Source: Adiantum capillus-veneris
Lineage: Eukaryota; Streptophyta; Polypodiopsida; Polypodiales; Pteridaceae
Length of the DNA: 64,000 nucleotides
Direction of reading: 5' to 3'
Assembly (NCBI GenBank): GCA_014529385.2
Contig: CM043953.1
Span: 72,543,872 to 72,607,871, forward strand
The position numbers and the translations under genes were made by a program. The notes below the pieces were generated by a model. The model had not been told where the DNA came from, did not search any database, and saw only the letters and a program-made list of their open reading frames with translations. Below are positions 11,433-24,480 of the stretch, piece by piece (within the stretch, counting starts at the first letter, position 1; every line of letters begins with the position of its first letter).

Positions 11433-13611
11433 TCCCTTGAATGTTCGAGTTAGAGTGCGCCGCTCATTGACGATCACTCTTACCCTTTTCCTATTGGACT
11501 GACAAGCCCGGTACCTGACTCTACCAAGTAAATAATACAACGTCCATTGTAGGTGATAGGGTTTCCGTGAGCCGTGAGGGTTAACATACCCCCCTTCCTG
11601 ATGTAGATTCCGTCCTTGGAAGCTATTGAGTTGAAGCTCGTTCGTCGATGTGGAAGAGCTTTGGAGATGGATGTCCTTAGCCTCCTTCAGTCACTGCAAA
11701 ATCAAACAACATTGGCACAGTAATTGTATTCTCATAAGCAATTAAAAAGCATATGCAGTTGTAGGCAGACAATTTGATTGGTAACAGAATTTTAAACCAT
11801 TTGTCAACAATAAACATTAAATTGCAATATAATCAAACGCATAAACAATTGTAAAGGTAAAAAATTAAACAAGTCTGAGGTTGCTAATTTAACAGTCGAA
11901 AGGTACTAAAGATCGACTATTAATACCATGGGTAAGCTTCTTAATTTTCTCTGGTCAATTAAGTTGTTTAATCGCGAGAGCCAAGTATTTCATGTTCGAG
12001 GGCTGACTAGAGGCTATACCTAGAAGACCTTGTAGTTAAGCTACGATAAAAGGAATTTCTCATGAAATCATCGCCTGACTGATTACCTTTTCTTTGACCC
12101 CCCAAAGTCTTTTCACAGTGATTCAATTTTGAAGTGTGTGCTTATTTTGTATGCCTTGGGTTTTTTGTTTTTCAAGGAAAAGCGCCCACACTAGGAACCT
12201 CTAAGGCTCAAGTACCATAGGCGATACATGTGAGTGAAGTACCAAATCAAGCTGAGATTTCTCTTCCAGCTTAAGATTTTACATTGTGGCACTTTGAATT
12301 TTTTGTTTGTTCGTTTTCAACATTTTAATTTTGTAACTATGGGGGGTCATATGACACTGTTACCCTCCCCAAGCTCATCACACTAGTAAACTCCCTTTAT
12401 AATACTTAAGCTAAAGGTCAATAGAGACTAAGTGCACTAGAAAGCCCTAGTACATTTCACACAATGCTGCCTAAATCGGATTAAGAACCGAAGTAACCAT
12501 TAATTATTAGGAAGGCATTCCCCATGGTATTAAGAGAAGATCTCTAACACCTAGCTTGGTCAAACTAGCTTAGTCGGACTGCTTGATTTTGAAATCTCGA
12601 CAAGTGATTATGACAAAAAATTACATTGAATTTAATGTTTGGTACTAAGCAACTGCACTGAATATTATGCTACCAATCACAATTAAAGCAGACAATTAGG
12701 ATGCAAAAAGATAAGGGGCAATGTTAATGGACAAGAAACACATGTTTGTGTTGATGGTCGCGCTTGATTTGAAAAGTGGATGAGAGAAAGATCCCATGAA
12801 GGTCCAAATCCTAACAACAGCAACACGTTCTTGTACACACTAAGAAACACAAAGAATACCTCCAGGAGGCACATCAGTGGGAAAAAGAACTTTGGTAATC
12901 ACTCTTCTCTAAAGAAGAAACACTCCTATCGTAATAATCTTACCTACCCTCCATCACTTGAGTGCTGAGGATCAAAGGTGTTTGATGACATAGGTTTCTG
13001 TTTCAGTGTACCGGATGTGAATGTGTAGGTCTGGGTCAATGTTTTGACTTTTATTGTGCATACTCATTTGCTAATTGCTCTTGCTCTTTTTTTTTTTTGT
13101 GAGTATAAGGCTATATATATATATACATTCCCTAAGATTGGGAGATTGAGAGGTCAGGGAGGAAGGTTGAGAGGGGAGCAAGTGAATGATGAATGTCAGC
13201 AAACACTCCTCCCTTCCTTGGGTAGATCATACCGTTTGAAATGTGCTCGTCACCCTTTGAAACCAATTGTTCCAGTTGGTAATAGGTGAGGATTTTTTCT
13301 AGTAGTTTTCTATTACCTTAGGTGCCTGATCGAGTTGCAAGGTACTCTCCCAAGATCGAACTTGAAGTGGTTCAACAGGTGATTTTTGAACACTGGGAGG
13401 TGTGGATTCCTTTGGAGCTTTATGGAGGTCCACTATTGTAGGTGGAGTCTGTGGAGAAGCTTTTACCTCTATGGATCCATTACATGAGGAGCTAGAAGCT
13501 TCATGGGACTCCCCCCTTCCTGAGCTAGGTGGAGCAAATCGTTCTTTCTTCGATACCCAAACTAGCTCTAGAGCGGGTGTACATTCTGTGATTTATTTCT
13601 TTCCATGATCG
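11433..13611. other. Intergenic, no supported gene
   Basis: AT-rich unique-looking sequence, with a T run at about 13088 and a (TA)n run near 13109-13124. Scattered short frames carry no recognisable domain. Confidence 0.4.
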
Positions 13612-14620
13612 TCAATTTGTTTTGGGGCTACAGGATTGGCGGACATGGGTTAGGTGATAGGTAAGAACACAATCTACGTTTTGGCACCCAGATTTGATCA
13701 TTTCCTTGATAGTAGCCTTGGGCTTCCAATAGTCGTTTAGGAATATATCACCACGTTTTCTTACATATTTTGGGGCGAGTGGGACGTTTTTTACAAGGCT
13801 TCTGTTTTTTAGCACTAGCTATGGTCGCTAAAGAAGCTTTAGGGACCCACTTGTATGTTTTCTTTGTTATATTAGGATGAGTCTTGTCAGAAGCTATATG
13901 CATTGCTTGTAGCATATTTAAGGGTACGGGCATTTCATCCCCCTCATGTGTTACCCAGGTCGTCCCCCTATTTCCCCAAGTGTCTATGGTTGCTGCTAGG
14001 TGGACCCAATCCATATTGTCAGACTCAGTCATCCCAGGTAGTACATCCATATAAGGAGAATCTTCCCCAACATCAGTGTCCGCTTTACACGTGTAACAAT
14101 ATTGCAACCGGGCCGAGTGAACTGTGGTGTCAGATCTATGATCAATTATAAACCTGTTTCCTAGAGGATGTGCTCGACCCATCACAAGATCCACTCGAAT
14201 GACAGAATCTTGGAACTGCAAGTAGACATGGTTTTTAGACCAATCATGTACCATTTTTGCTTCCCTCATGAAAGGACATCCTAAGATCATCTCCGATGCC
14301 ATAGTGTGTTTGGAGAAATCCATAACAATGAAGGTAATACTTATTTTATGTCCAAAGACCTTGATCTTAAGATCTTCTAGCATCCCAATAGGTTTAACAA
14401 TAGACCCATTGTCCATCTTCACTACTATGGTTGTGGTCGCAAGGTGAGGTCTTCCCATAGTTTCTCAGCAATTTTTAGTCACAATGCTAACCCCAGCGCC
14501 ACCATCAAGGATTCCCTTCACACTTAATCTCTTAGTAGTGATTGGTATGGTCGCATTGGATTCATCACCCTCAAAGTATTCTTGGACTCTTGCAGCTTCA
14601 ATTGAACTACGTTTCATGTT
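13612..14620 (-). pseudogene. Ty3/gypsy aspartic protease region relic
   Basis: Read right to left, the relic has VQEYFEGDESNATIPI, then a retropepsin-like ILDGGAGVSIVTKN, an in-frame stop, then MGRPHL... and ILGCPFMREAKMVHDW. The same order occurs in the full element at 24100-24480, where the active-site stretch is ILDSGAGVAIATK and the later block is GRPFMRQLKMIRDW. The active-site triad here is Asp-Gly-Gly instead of Asp-Ser-Gly. The downstream part changes frame near 13780. No LTRs were found beside it, so it is an orphan fragment of a related, older element. Confidence 0.75.
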
Positions 14621-15410
14621 TGTTAGTGTATCCGTTTCCTTTCTTCATTGTGTGCCTCAGTTTATGAATGTTTCCTTTCTCTTCGCCATGCAGATAAGGA
14701 TCATTTCATGATGCTGTCATTTTGTGTTATTGGTGTTGTCTCAGCTACCCTTGCCTCGATCATAGTGTTGGAGACCTTTATGGTTGATGATGCAGATCAT
14801 TGGTGCAATCATAGTGTGGTGCAAGTTGAATCAGCCATCCATGAGGGAGCTACGCGAGACATCCTAGCTTGATGGGAGCATATTGGTCGGCTATGATATG
14901 AGCGTAGATCATGTTGGCATACCCCAAGCTACAGAAGTCCTTGGAAGGATCGCTCATGTCATCCTACTCAGACCGTATGGGTAAAAGCATGGTTTGGTGG
15001 TACAAAAAAAGTATCTTTTTTACTTCTACCAATGAAAAAGTGGGGAGTGGTAAAATATTATAGTTTAGGTCAAAACCTTTTGGACCTTGTATTTTTGAAT
15101 TCTTCTTTTGAAGATCAATCCACTGATATATATTATGATAGGTAATTTTTCATGTGACTTGTAGAAATTGCAACTCAAAGAATTGTCAAAGGTGTTGTCA
15201 AGGACAATCCTTTTTGCACCACCAAAGTGTGCTTTTAGCCGTATGTTCAAGAGAGAAGATTATGCATTAGTAAAAGCACCTACAAGCTGCTTCAAGCTTG
15301 TAGCCAAGTTGGGACCCCATTTGCAAAGGAAGGACACGAGCTTTAGAAAGTCTATACTAGTGGAACAACAAGTTGCAGTGGCTGCAAGTTGTTGCAGACT
15401 TGGAGCGAAC
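14621..15410. other. Spacer, no supported gene
   Basis: Probably the upstream part of the antisense Ty3 relic, too decayed to read. Nothing else was recognised. Confidence 0.35.
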
Positions 15411-15545
15411 ACAAAAATTAATTCTCGACTTTTGCAATGCCATCCACAAGTCTAGATTGCATGATATAGCATCTTAGTAGGGGCAACACAAAAATTAATT
15501 CTCGACTTTTGCTATGCCATCTACAAGTCTAGATTGCATGATCTT
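15411..15545. repeat. Two-copy 77-bp tandem duplication
   Basis: ACAAAAATTAATTCTCGACT starts at 15411 and again at 15488. The two copies differ by only a few bases through GTCTAGATTGCATGAT. It lies just upstream of the Harbinger relic. Confidence 0.85.
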
Positions 15546-15553
15546 TATGTCAA

Positions 15554-16079
15554 ATGGCCATAGATGAGTTTCGAAGTTTAGATGACATTCCAAATGTTAT
15601 TGGAATTGTTGGTGGAAAACACATCCCTCTTATTTCTCCACAACGCCATCACAAAGATTACTTCAACCACAAAGGTTTTCACATTATAATCTTGCAAATG
15701 GTTGTCACAACAAAATGCATAGTTTGGGACTATTACATTGGTTGGACAGGGTCAATGCATGGTTGGAATGTCATACTTGGGACAACCATACAAAAATGGG
15801 GACCTTGGGAATGATTGCTTGCTTAGGGATTACACTCACTTGGCAAGGTTTTGGATGCTTCCTCCTTTTAAAGGCAATAAAGAGGGGGTTTACTTGAGAG
15901 CAAGCGCATTGGACTTCATTCAATCAAGCTCTTGGATGCCTGTGGAACGAGATTTTGGAATGATTAAAAGTAGGTTCATAATAATATTAAAGCACTGTGA
16001 TATGCTATTGAGCAACGTTGTCGGAGAGCGCGGTTCTCTAGGTTGGTTGAGAAAGCACCCAGCTTCTGGTCGTAGATAG
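15554..16079 (+). pseudogene. PIF/Harbinger transposase fragment (DDE_Tnp_4), catalytically dead
   Basis: The family pattern is clear: DIPNVIGIVGGKHIPL, DYFNHKGFHIIILQMVV, GWTGSMHGWNV, then in a shifted frame (near 15790) NDCLLRDYTHLARFWMLPPF and VERDFGMIKSRF. In the family the first Asp lies in GaIDGtH and the second in GwPGSvHD. Here both are Gly (GIVGGKH and SMHGW). The Glu of VERDFG remains. So two of the three catalytic residues are lost and the frame is broken. Only the catalytic half is present, with no MYB-like partner gene and no TIRs seen. Confidence 0.75.
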
Positions 16080-17794
16080 GAGCTTAGGAGACATTCAAAC
16101 TAGGATAAATGAGTGCAGATAGAGTTAATTAAGGTTTAATACAAGCATCATTGGTGATTAGAGATATTTTAAGAGAAAGGATTGCAATTTAGAACATTAT
16201 TACTTGATAATGCGGTGAGAAACATATAATAAAGACCGAAGAGATGCTGTCAGCTGACAGGTATTCAACTTTTGATTTTTGATATCTCTTTTACAATCCA
16301 GTTGCCCTGGGGGATTCGCTCTATATACAAAATGGGACGCCACCTGCGAGCGGACAACTTTGATAAAACCCCTATATACGACTCATATTAGGAAATATGC
16401 CCCCCCTTTCTACGCTTATACGACAACCAATAAAGAAAACTATGATACCCCTTTCTTACATATAAAATTTAGGTCTCACATGATCTAGCTGAGTAAAACT
16501 AGTCAAAGAGTGTGTAGCATAGTGACTGACAACATACTAAGGAACCGACTAGGGTGTATCCTCAATGTGTCTTAGTTTGAATTTCAAACTATGTTCCTAA
16601 TCAACGTGCACTATGGATACTTGTCCAATTCCGACCCATCCAAAGCTAGTGTAAATCAACCCTTGACCTGCTCAAAATCAACCCTTATTTATGACCGGCT
16701 TGATGCAAAATTTGATGTGTGACCTGATAAAAAACTTTCCCAAAATTCATCCAAGTTCTATTGCACACCAATGACCAATCATTACAAGTAATCAAACCGA
16801 GTTTGTTTTTCCACAGATTCTCGTATGCAAACAGCAAGGTTTGAAGCATGAACATGAACACCTAACAATGTAACAATCTACCCACAACTTATAAATTTCT
16901 TTTGCCTTTCATCCCACGAGTGTGCAATCTTGATTTTTCTATGCATCAACCCACTAAGAGAGACCACCTTCAAACTTTTCCTATCTATATGTGATTGAAT
17001 GTTGTGCATAACTTTCTAGCCAAAAATTGTCTCAAATTTAAAATCGATCTAGGTGCACAATTAGCATGTGAGGTGTTTGCACCTCCCCACGTATGCCATA
17101 AACACACTCTAAGAAACCACATTATCACAACCATGTTGTGGGCATATCTTGCAATCAACACACTTCAGTAAACCACATCAGTTTTCCATATAAGAGTGAG
17201 CCACAACTGGCCATACACATCAACCAATTTACCACAAAGCACATGTTTCTTCAATAGGTCTTGAGTACCATCCCAATGTTTTCACTAACAAATTTAAACA
17301 TAAAGCATGTCCATAGCTTGCAATTGGTGTGCTTCAAAAAACAACAATTTTAACAATAATTTTTATTTTTTTCACAGTCAAAAGAAACCACATGTAAAGT
17401 TGAACACTCTTGAGCAATATTTTTCTTTTGCTCAAATAGATTACATGTATAGTCAAAAGTTAATTAAGGGCTTTTTGTGGTTTGTTGAGGGTGACAGGTT
17501 TGGCATAAACATCACATCATGTTTTTCCAGCAATTGATGAGAAAAATAATCTCATTAAGAATTCTCACACCCACACTAGTGTCTTGCACGATGCAAACTT
17601 CACGTTACATGATCACATGTGGTACAAGAAACCCAAACCTTTCCTTGCCATATACATGCTCACAACATCTTGCTAGTAACATGCTCCAAAATTAAATAAA
17701 ATTTCAATGCACAAAGACACAAGCCTTACACAAAATGTTGGTGCACAAAGCCACAAACCAATGGTCATATCCTTTTATCAACTCGCTTAAAGAC
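16080..17794. other. Intergenic, no supported gene
   Basis: AT-rich, with many loosely repeated CACA/CCAAT words. Its last about 45 bp are half of the tandem repeat unit that the Ty3 element split. Confidence 0.4.
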
Positions 17795-17799
17795 ACCAA
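17795..17799. other. Left target-site duplication ACCAA
   Basis: ACCAA directly precedes the 5' LTR and recurs at 31008-31012 directly after the 3' LTR. Confidence 0.9.
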
Positions 17800-18710
17800 T
17801 GTTTGACTGACGAAGCAACAAGCGGCCATTTCCAGAGAAGGATCATATCTTTCTGAGAAACCATTGTAAAATTATTTTGTAAAGAAGCATCTCTAAGCCG
17901 GGAATTTGTCAAAGGATGTATGATTATTCTTATGGGAGCAATTGTATATTAGAGAGCCAGTTAGAAGTTTGGGAGCTTATGGGCGGACAAGCCATTTTGT
18001 AAAGACCTAATCTATAAAGGTCATTTTTTGTAAGTTTGGGGATGATATTTAATGGAGAACTGAGAAGACAACGTACGTTTGAGAGCTCCTTCTTGTTCAA
18101 ACTTGTAATCTTCGCCATTGCGGCTACGGTAATCCAAATTCAGATTTGATTATTGCATTGTGTTCCTCTCATCTTGCTCTTTCATTCCAGTGTAATCATT
18201 CAAGATTCGGTGTAGGTTTTCAACTACGAGTTTGAGGCCTTAAATCGCTGTTTTGAGTGTCTATATGCGTGTTTTATGTTGTTTTGACCCTCGGAGGGGC
18301 TTTAGGGACCCTAAAACGATCCATTAGGATCACCTGTTCGTTGTTTTTGCTGACTTTGGGACGAACGATCGCGATCGTTGTACCTCTTCAGAATACTATG
18401 ACAATGATAGGACATGTTCCTGATAATCCCCTGTAGCTTCCCTTCAAGTTTCGTGCGATTCAGATATGATTCGCATGGTAAACGAGCGTGATGGCTGGAG
18501 AGCTGTGTAGGAGGACGTAGGCAGATTACTTGGCGGTAATGCGTTTGATTCGCTTGTAGAGTTAGTAGTTGCATCTCTGCGAGTTCACTTCATTAGGAAT
18601 GACACCCTAGTGAGTTTCCATGCCTCATCCGAGTCGCTTCCCCTATATTGATAAATATGTTGATGCTTGAGAGATATGCTATGGACATCCGTCGCGGGGA
18701 CCCGCAAACA
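17800..18710 (+). repeat. 5' LTR
   Basis: 911 bp, TG...CA ends. TATAAA at 18013-18018 is a likely TATA box of the U3 promoter. Near 18366-18377 it holds the palindrome CGATCGCGATCG, which recurs in the leader. Confidence 0.95.
18013..18018 (+). promoter_or_regulatory. Putative TATA box of the LTR promoter
   Basis: TATAAA in CTATAAAGG, about 215 bp into the LTR and conserved in the 3' LTR. The start site would lie some 25-35 bp downstream. Confidence 0.45.
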
Positions 18711-18711
18711 T

Positions 18712-18729
18712 TGGCGCCGCTACCGGGGA
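18712..18729 (+). other. Primer binding site, tRNA-Asp-like
   Basis: TGGCGCCGCTACCGGGGA starts two bases after the LTR. It is complementary to the 3' end of plant tRNA-Asp(GTC) except for two positions (CTACC for TTGCC). Confidence 0.8.
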
Positions 18730-20285
18730 ATGCACCTTAGGTGATGAGTGACCGAGTGTGCAATTAGACTCCTTAAAAAAGATCAATCCAAAAATCCATT
18801 TTACACCTCAGTTAGGCTGCTAGACAAGGGTTTAGAGCTTAGTGGAGTCTACAGCCAGTGGACAGGCTAGATCCTCTCTTAGGAGATTTAGGGAGCTGTG
18901 AGTGAGTGTGTTAAAGCATTTTTGCTCTTCAATTTCTCTAATTCGATTGAGTACTAAAATCTCACCTGAAATCTGTCGTGTTTGTTTTGTTTGATTCATT
19001 TTCTTATGTTTTTTCATTTCTGTACTTAGGAATAGGATAAGTAAATCACATTCCAGTCAGACTGGGGGCAAAAGTCAGAGCCGAGAAACCAGAAAACCAT
19101 AACTTTGACCAAAAAAGCCATAAGACTCTGAAATTCTGAAAATCTTACCAAACAAGATCGATATTGATTCAAATCACAAAGCGGTAGCACAAAACACTAG
19201 GAACACTTGTCAGAGGGAGTAGACAAAATTTCATCAGATTTGGCCCAGGTACTACGATCGCGATCGGTGTACCTTAGTGTCAGATTTGTACAAGATTTGA
19301 CATGTGCCTTCCAGATAAGATTCTAAACAACTTTGTCTAAAGCAACCACACCCAAGAACATCAAAAATCAAGGAAAGCAGGCCACTTGGGTAAAACTAGC
19401 CTGACAGACCCAGAAAGTGCAAAATCTTGGCTTTTGGTGATCCAAATGCAAAAAGACTTTGGGGATAGCCTTAAAGCATCAGTGTCTACAAGCATGCCAA
19501 ATTTGGTCTGATTTGGGCTCAGAAGTACGATCGCGATCGGTGTACCTAAGTGCCAGATTTTGACCAGATTTCATATGTGGGATCCTCAGGTGTATAAAAA
19601 CATAAAAGTCTAAAGGATCTAGAGCCAGAAACCTCAAAATACCTGTCAAACCATCTGAATACAGATCCAAGTCAAAAATTGCTAAACTGGCTTAGAAATT
19701 GACTTTCAGTAGACCAAAACACATCAAAACTGGGAAGGGATCATACAGAGGGATAGCCTGTACACAAGATAATCCCAGGTATCTCTCAAATCCCAAATCA
19801 AACATCAAAATCCAGTCAAACTGAGAAATTGGGGAAAACAGGCACTTCCAACCAAGAAATGGTAAAAACTTGACTTATTTGAGTCCAAATACATAAGTGT
19901 CTGGCAGGTAGTCTTAAAATAGCCTAATGAACAAGCTGGAGAAGTTTCATCTGATTTGGGCTCATAAGTACGATCGCGATCAGTGTACCTCTGGCCCAGA
20001 TCTAGCTCATTCTTTACCTGTTCATAGACCTAGACTATTTAAGATACCAGGACTTGTCAAAACTCAAATCGGACATTCTGTCAATACTCTACAAGCAAAA
20101 TTGTGTTGAGATCATTTTGAAGTGTTGAATCTACTGACAGTTGGAATGATACAGTGATCTCATAGCCATCCAGTGTATTCATTTGCAGAGACTGATCAAG
20201 TAACAGTCCATGCAGTCGCAGGAATTGGAAGATCTTTCCATCTCCAGATAAGAGGTTTGGATTCAGTCAATATCCCACTTTCTTC
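18730..20285 (+). other. Untranslated leader with degenerate internal repeats
   Basis: 1.55 kb without a gene. A block of about 70 bp (GATTTGGGCTC...AAGTACGATCGCGATCGGTGTACCT...CAGATTT) recurs around 19255, 19528 and 19971, and its palindromic core also sits in both LTRs. It may be a packaging, dimerisation or regulatory region. Confidence 0.6.
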
Positions 20286-22735
20286 ATGCTTTTGAGATTG
20301 GGAAAACAAATCAAAACCAGACACCCAAATTTAGCGGATCAAACGAGTGTTGCATCAACAGAGGAGAGTGTAAACCAAGGGATAGTACGACCGTTAGAGC
20401 CGATCCTTGAAGAAGGCATCTCTGATACTTCTTCAGAGATATCTTTCGAGTATTTCACTGAACACTTGGGACAAATAAAACTAAACGAAAGAGAAAACAT
20501 GGCAGCAGGACCATCAGACCCCTCGGCCACACTAAAGCTATTGTTCATCAAGTATCAATATGACAACAAGCAAGGTGCCAAGATATACAAAGATGGTATG
20601 GACCGCTACTGTGTGAAAATAGAAGATAGACCAAGTGATTTCAGGGACTTAGTGCCTGTGAGCTATAGCGGTGACATGTACCTAGATGACGAGGGTATCA
20701 TCTACTTGGTAGTCCTAAATCCTAACATTGTAGACAAGTGGGGATTGATGGGCACAAAAGACAAAATAGACGAGGAACATGAGGAAAAGGCACCAACAAT
20801 GAGCTTACCTAATGCGAGATTAAGGCGAGAAAACGAAACGTCGAGAATCAACACGGATAACGCCTACTTGGAGTTATACAAGTATAATAATGGAGAGCAA
20901 GATCTCTATTATAGATGTGAGGAACCCTACATCGGGGAGATGACTGAGTGGAAAAGACTTTATGTCTTCACCTACACTGAGGGAGCGGAAACGAAAATTG
21001 CAGCATACGACAAGTATGGGAGACGATATGCAGCAATCGATAAAAAAGAATTGGAAGGATATACGTACTTTGGGCGACCACTTCATCAGTATTATGTCAC
21101 TCTAAGCCCACTAAGACCAGCACCTACAAGTGTCATGCCAGAACCGTTGACCACAGGTGGAGGGATGACTCATGTAGTTGATTCTTTCAGTCGACCCCAT
21201 TATTCGATGCCAAGCCCCATGGGAACATTACATTCTAGAGAATCAATGGCTACGAATCGAGGTAGTGCAGTTACTGTCTCTACACATACGGCTGTAGGTC
21301 CGACATTTGCAGCCATCCCATCACATTTGCCTCCTAGTAGTAGATTTGGGACGGGGGAGCCAACGAGAGCAACCTACGACCTCCATGATGCACGAGAACG
21401 ATTAAGTCGAGACACGGGAGCAATGAGATTGACCACAGACCATACACGGATCAGGCCATCACAAGTAGCGAAGTGCATGCCGAAGAAGTATAGCGGATCA
21501 GGGGATCCATATGCCCATGTATCGCTCTTCAAGCAAGTCTTAAGAGCATAAAAGATCACTGATTTCCACACTCAATATGAGGGATTCGGGCTGACCTTGG
21601 AAGGGACGACCTTAACATGGTTTCAACCTTTAAACCCTGAAACTTGTCTGAATATTGAACATGTATTGCGCGAGTTCGCGGAAGAATTCTCAAAATGGGG
21701 AAATAAAGCATAATACTGTATCGCAGCTATACGCTTTTAAACAAAGGGACAATGAGAAAGTGAAGGAAGCAACCTTGATTTTCAAGCAATACATTGAGAG
21801 GTGTCCGAGGAGGGAATTACCATAGGACGAGAGATTGTCTGTGCTCTTCGTTGAAGGACTTAGGAATGAAACCTTGAAAAAGGACCTTCACTTGAAGGCC
21901 TGTAGCACGTTTCAACAGGTTACAAGGGAAGCGTTATATCTTTTTGACAACCGCAAAGAATATGGGGAAGTGTCAGAGAGTACTGATTCAGTAACCAGTG
22001 GCTCTTCATCGATTAAAAGCGAACCCTCTACCAAGAAAGATGCCCAGGCGTCCTTGATGCCGACAACTGATCAATTGATAGAGGAGGTCACAAAGAGAAT
22101 GCAGCAACATATGAGATCAAATCCGGTGATGAGACAGACTCAGACAAGGAAGTGTGACATATGCGGGGGGGATCATTCGACGCCGTGGTGCACACAACAG
22201 CCGAAAGCACCAGCTGCGAATGGACGAGTACTGAAATGGTGCGCCATAGAACAAAAATGGACAAATCATAGCACGGAAGAGTGTTTTTATAACAAAAACT
22301 ATGTGAGGGAAAGATCGTATGGACCTCCAGCGGGACTATCCCAACCACCTCCTCCAAGATATCAAGTTGGACCAAATATGAATCCGGTAGCAGGAGCAGA
22401 CAGACCTCAACCTGTGTTGGGTCAACAACCTCCATTACCACAGGAAAATAGGGCCATGATTAGGTATGCTCAACCTTGTGAAGCATCACCAGGAACAAAT
22501 AGTACACTTCAAGTTTCTTATTACGAGGAACCGAATGAGCCTTACGCAATAGAACCTGAATCACAAGTATACGCAGACGAAGCCTATCAACCGTGGGGAA
22601 ATGGCGAGGGTATGGCACCACCAACGTATGTAGCACAACCTTCGAGAGATCAATATTTGGTAGACGAAAGAACATTAATGTTCATTGCTAACCAGAATTA
22701 AAAACCAAGAGGATATCCTAATAGAGCAGGACAAC
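20286..22735 (+). pseudogene. Ty3 gag (capsid region and first zinc motif)
   Basis: The frame opens at ATG 20286 (421 codons). It starts with a long region unlike typical gag, then VAKCMPKKYSGSGDPYAH and, after a TAA at 21549, the Retrotrans_gag-like FGLTLEGTTLTWFQPL and FAEEFSKWGN. The frame shifts near 21710 and a TAG falls near 21823. The remaining frame to 22701 includes VLFVEGLRNETLKKDL, a Pro/Gln-rich stretch, and a zinc-knuckle-like CDICGGDHSTPWC at about 22152. The N-terminal ~350 residues before the capsid region are unusual and have no motif I can name. Confidence 0.8.
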
Positions 22736-24480
22736 CTATGGGACCACCTTTTTAAAATCAAACACCAATTGGACAGTGCTATAGCTGTGGAAGTACTGAT
22801 CATTGGGAGCGTAACTACCCGTTCAAAGGCAAAAGAGTGAAAATTTTTGGGTTTTGTGACGGATGTGGTGTGAATCACATATTGCCAGATTGCCCAAGGA
22901 ATCCGGACAACAAGGGAAAAGCGACTATGAATATTGTGGGGGTGATACCAAGTGCAAGCAGCGGATCGAAAACCGATCCCATGATCCACATCAATGCGAT
23001 AACCAGAGCCCAAGCCAAGGGCTTAGGGGAAAACGAGCCTTTGGAGGAAAAGGTCGAGTTGCCTATACCCACAGAAAATGAGAGTTTATCCGTGAGAACC
23101 CAACGAAAATCCTGGAAGGCGAAATGAGACAGGATGAAAACAAGAAGGGTGAATAGCCAAATTGCCATGCAAAACAAATTGCATGAAACGAAGGAGCAAC
23201 TCAAACAAGAGAGACAGAGTAAAACTGCTGAGGTTAATAACAAGCAGAGGAAATCGTCCTCAGGAGGATCAGTCTTGGTTGACAAGGTGCTAGAGCCGTT
23301 AGATGCTCTATTACAAGCGTACAAAGCAAGGCTAAAAACAAACCAAACTTTAGAGCAAAGATGATTAACTTATGCTCAACCAGAAGTGGAAACGAAGTGT
23401 TTGGAAATGTGTAAACACCTCATTGAAACAGCCCAGGCGTTGATGGAACCTAAGATGGCTAGAACCCCGGAACAAGAAGTGTTGATTCACAAAGAGCGAG
23501 AAAAACTAAAAATCAATGAACCAAAACAAGTAAACGAATGCAGGCCTGAAACGATATTGTCACTGGATCATCGAGTAGTGCCAAACACGACTGATGAGGC
23601 TAAGTCAATGAGGATAATGCCAATTCCAAAAGTTGAAGAACAATGGCCACAACACTTATGGAAAACCATTAGAAACAGAAAGAACGGAAGCGCGACATTG
23701 CAGTCTGCTCCAATTCCTGAGATTAACCTGGATAACGGATTTTATCCAACCGGTATATAATCGCTGTATGGGGATGCGGGAACGGAGGTTTCGGTGGAAA
23801 GCAAAGCCCAATCCTTGAAAACCCTGCCTTCATTTATAGATGAACATGAGGCACAATCGGAGATAAGGTTAGTTCCATCCCATATGAGAACTATTCCACA
23901 TATGGTTGACTAAAAAAGTCTTCAAGAGATGCTGTCGACACCTATAACATGCACAATCACGCTGTCCGAACTCTTGAGAGTCAGACCACACTTATGGGAA
24001 GACATGGGGAAACATTTGGAACACATAGTAAATATTTCTCTTCAGACAAACCCTAAGGGAGAAGAAAACAAACGGGAAGGTCAACCTAAAGCCCAACCAG
24101 TGCCCATAAACAAGGTCACGGATTACTATGAAGGCGAGGAGGGTAATACAACCTTACCTGTTGAATATCAGGATATAAAAACGATAGCTATCCTAGACAG
24201 TGGAGCGGGAGTGGCGATTGCTACAAAGCAAATCTGGGAGAAATAGGACCGTCCCGCTCTTAGGAAAACGAGAATGAAACTGCAACTCGCAGATGGGTAT
24301 GTAGAGAGACCATTGGGAATCCTGGACCAAATAGTTGTAACTTCATGTAGAATTAACTATGAGCACACCTTTGCTGTGGTGGATTTCGGGAAACGAACAA
24401 CTTTGACATTATTTTGGGACGACCTTTTATGCGTCAACTCAAAATGATACGAGATTGGGGGTACGACCAAATCTACCTAA
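22736..24480 (+). pseudogene. Ty3 nucleocapsid, coiled linker and aspartic protease
   Basis: All in one phase. Zinc-like CYSCGSTDHWERNY (last Cys replaced by Tyr) is followed by CDGCGVNHILPDC (complete CX2CX3HX4C). A charged, Gln/Lys-rich linker follows (23134-23760), with possible coiled coil. The retropepsin site TIAILDSGAGVAIATK is near 24185. Stops interrupt the frame at several points, including one just after the protease start (24244-24246). The phase changes near 24400 before GRPFMRQLKMIRDWGY. Several stops are one C-to-T or G-to-A change from Arg, Gln or Trp codons, as expected from loss of methylated cytosines. Confidence 0.8.
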
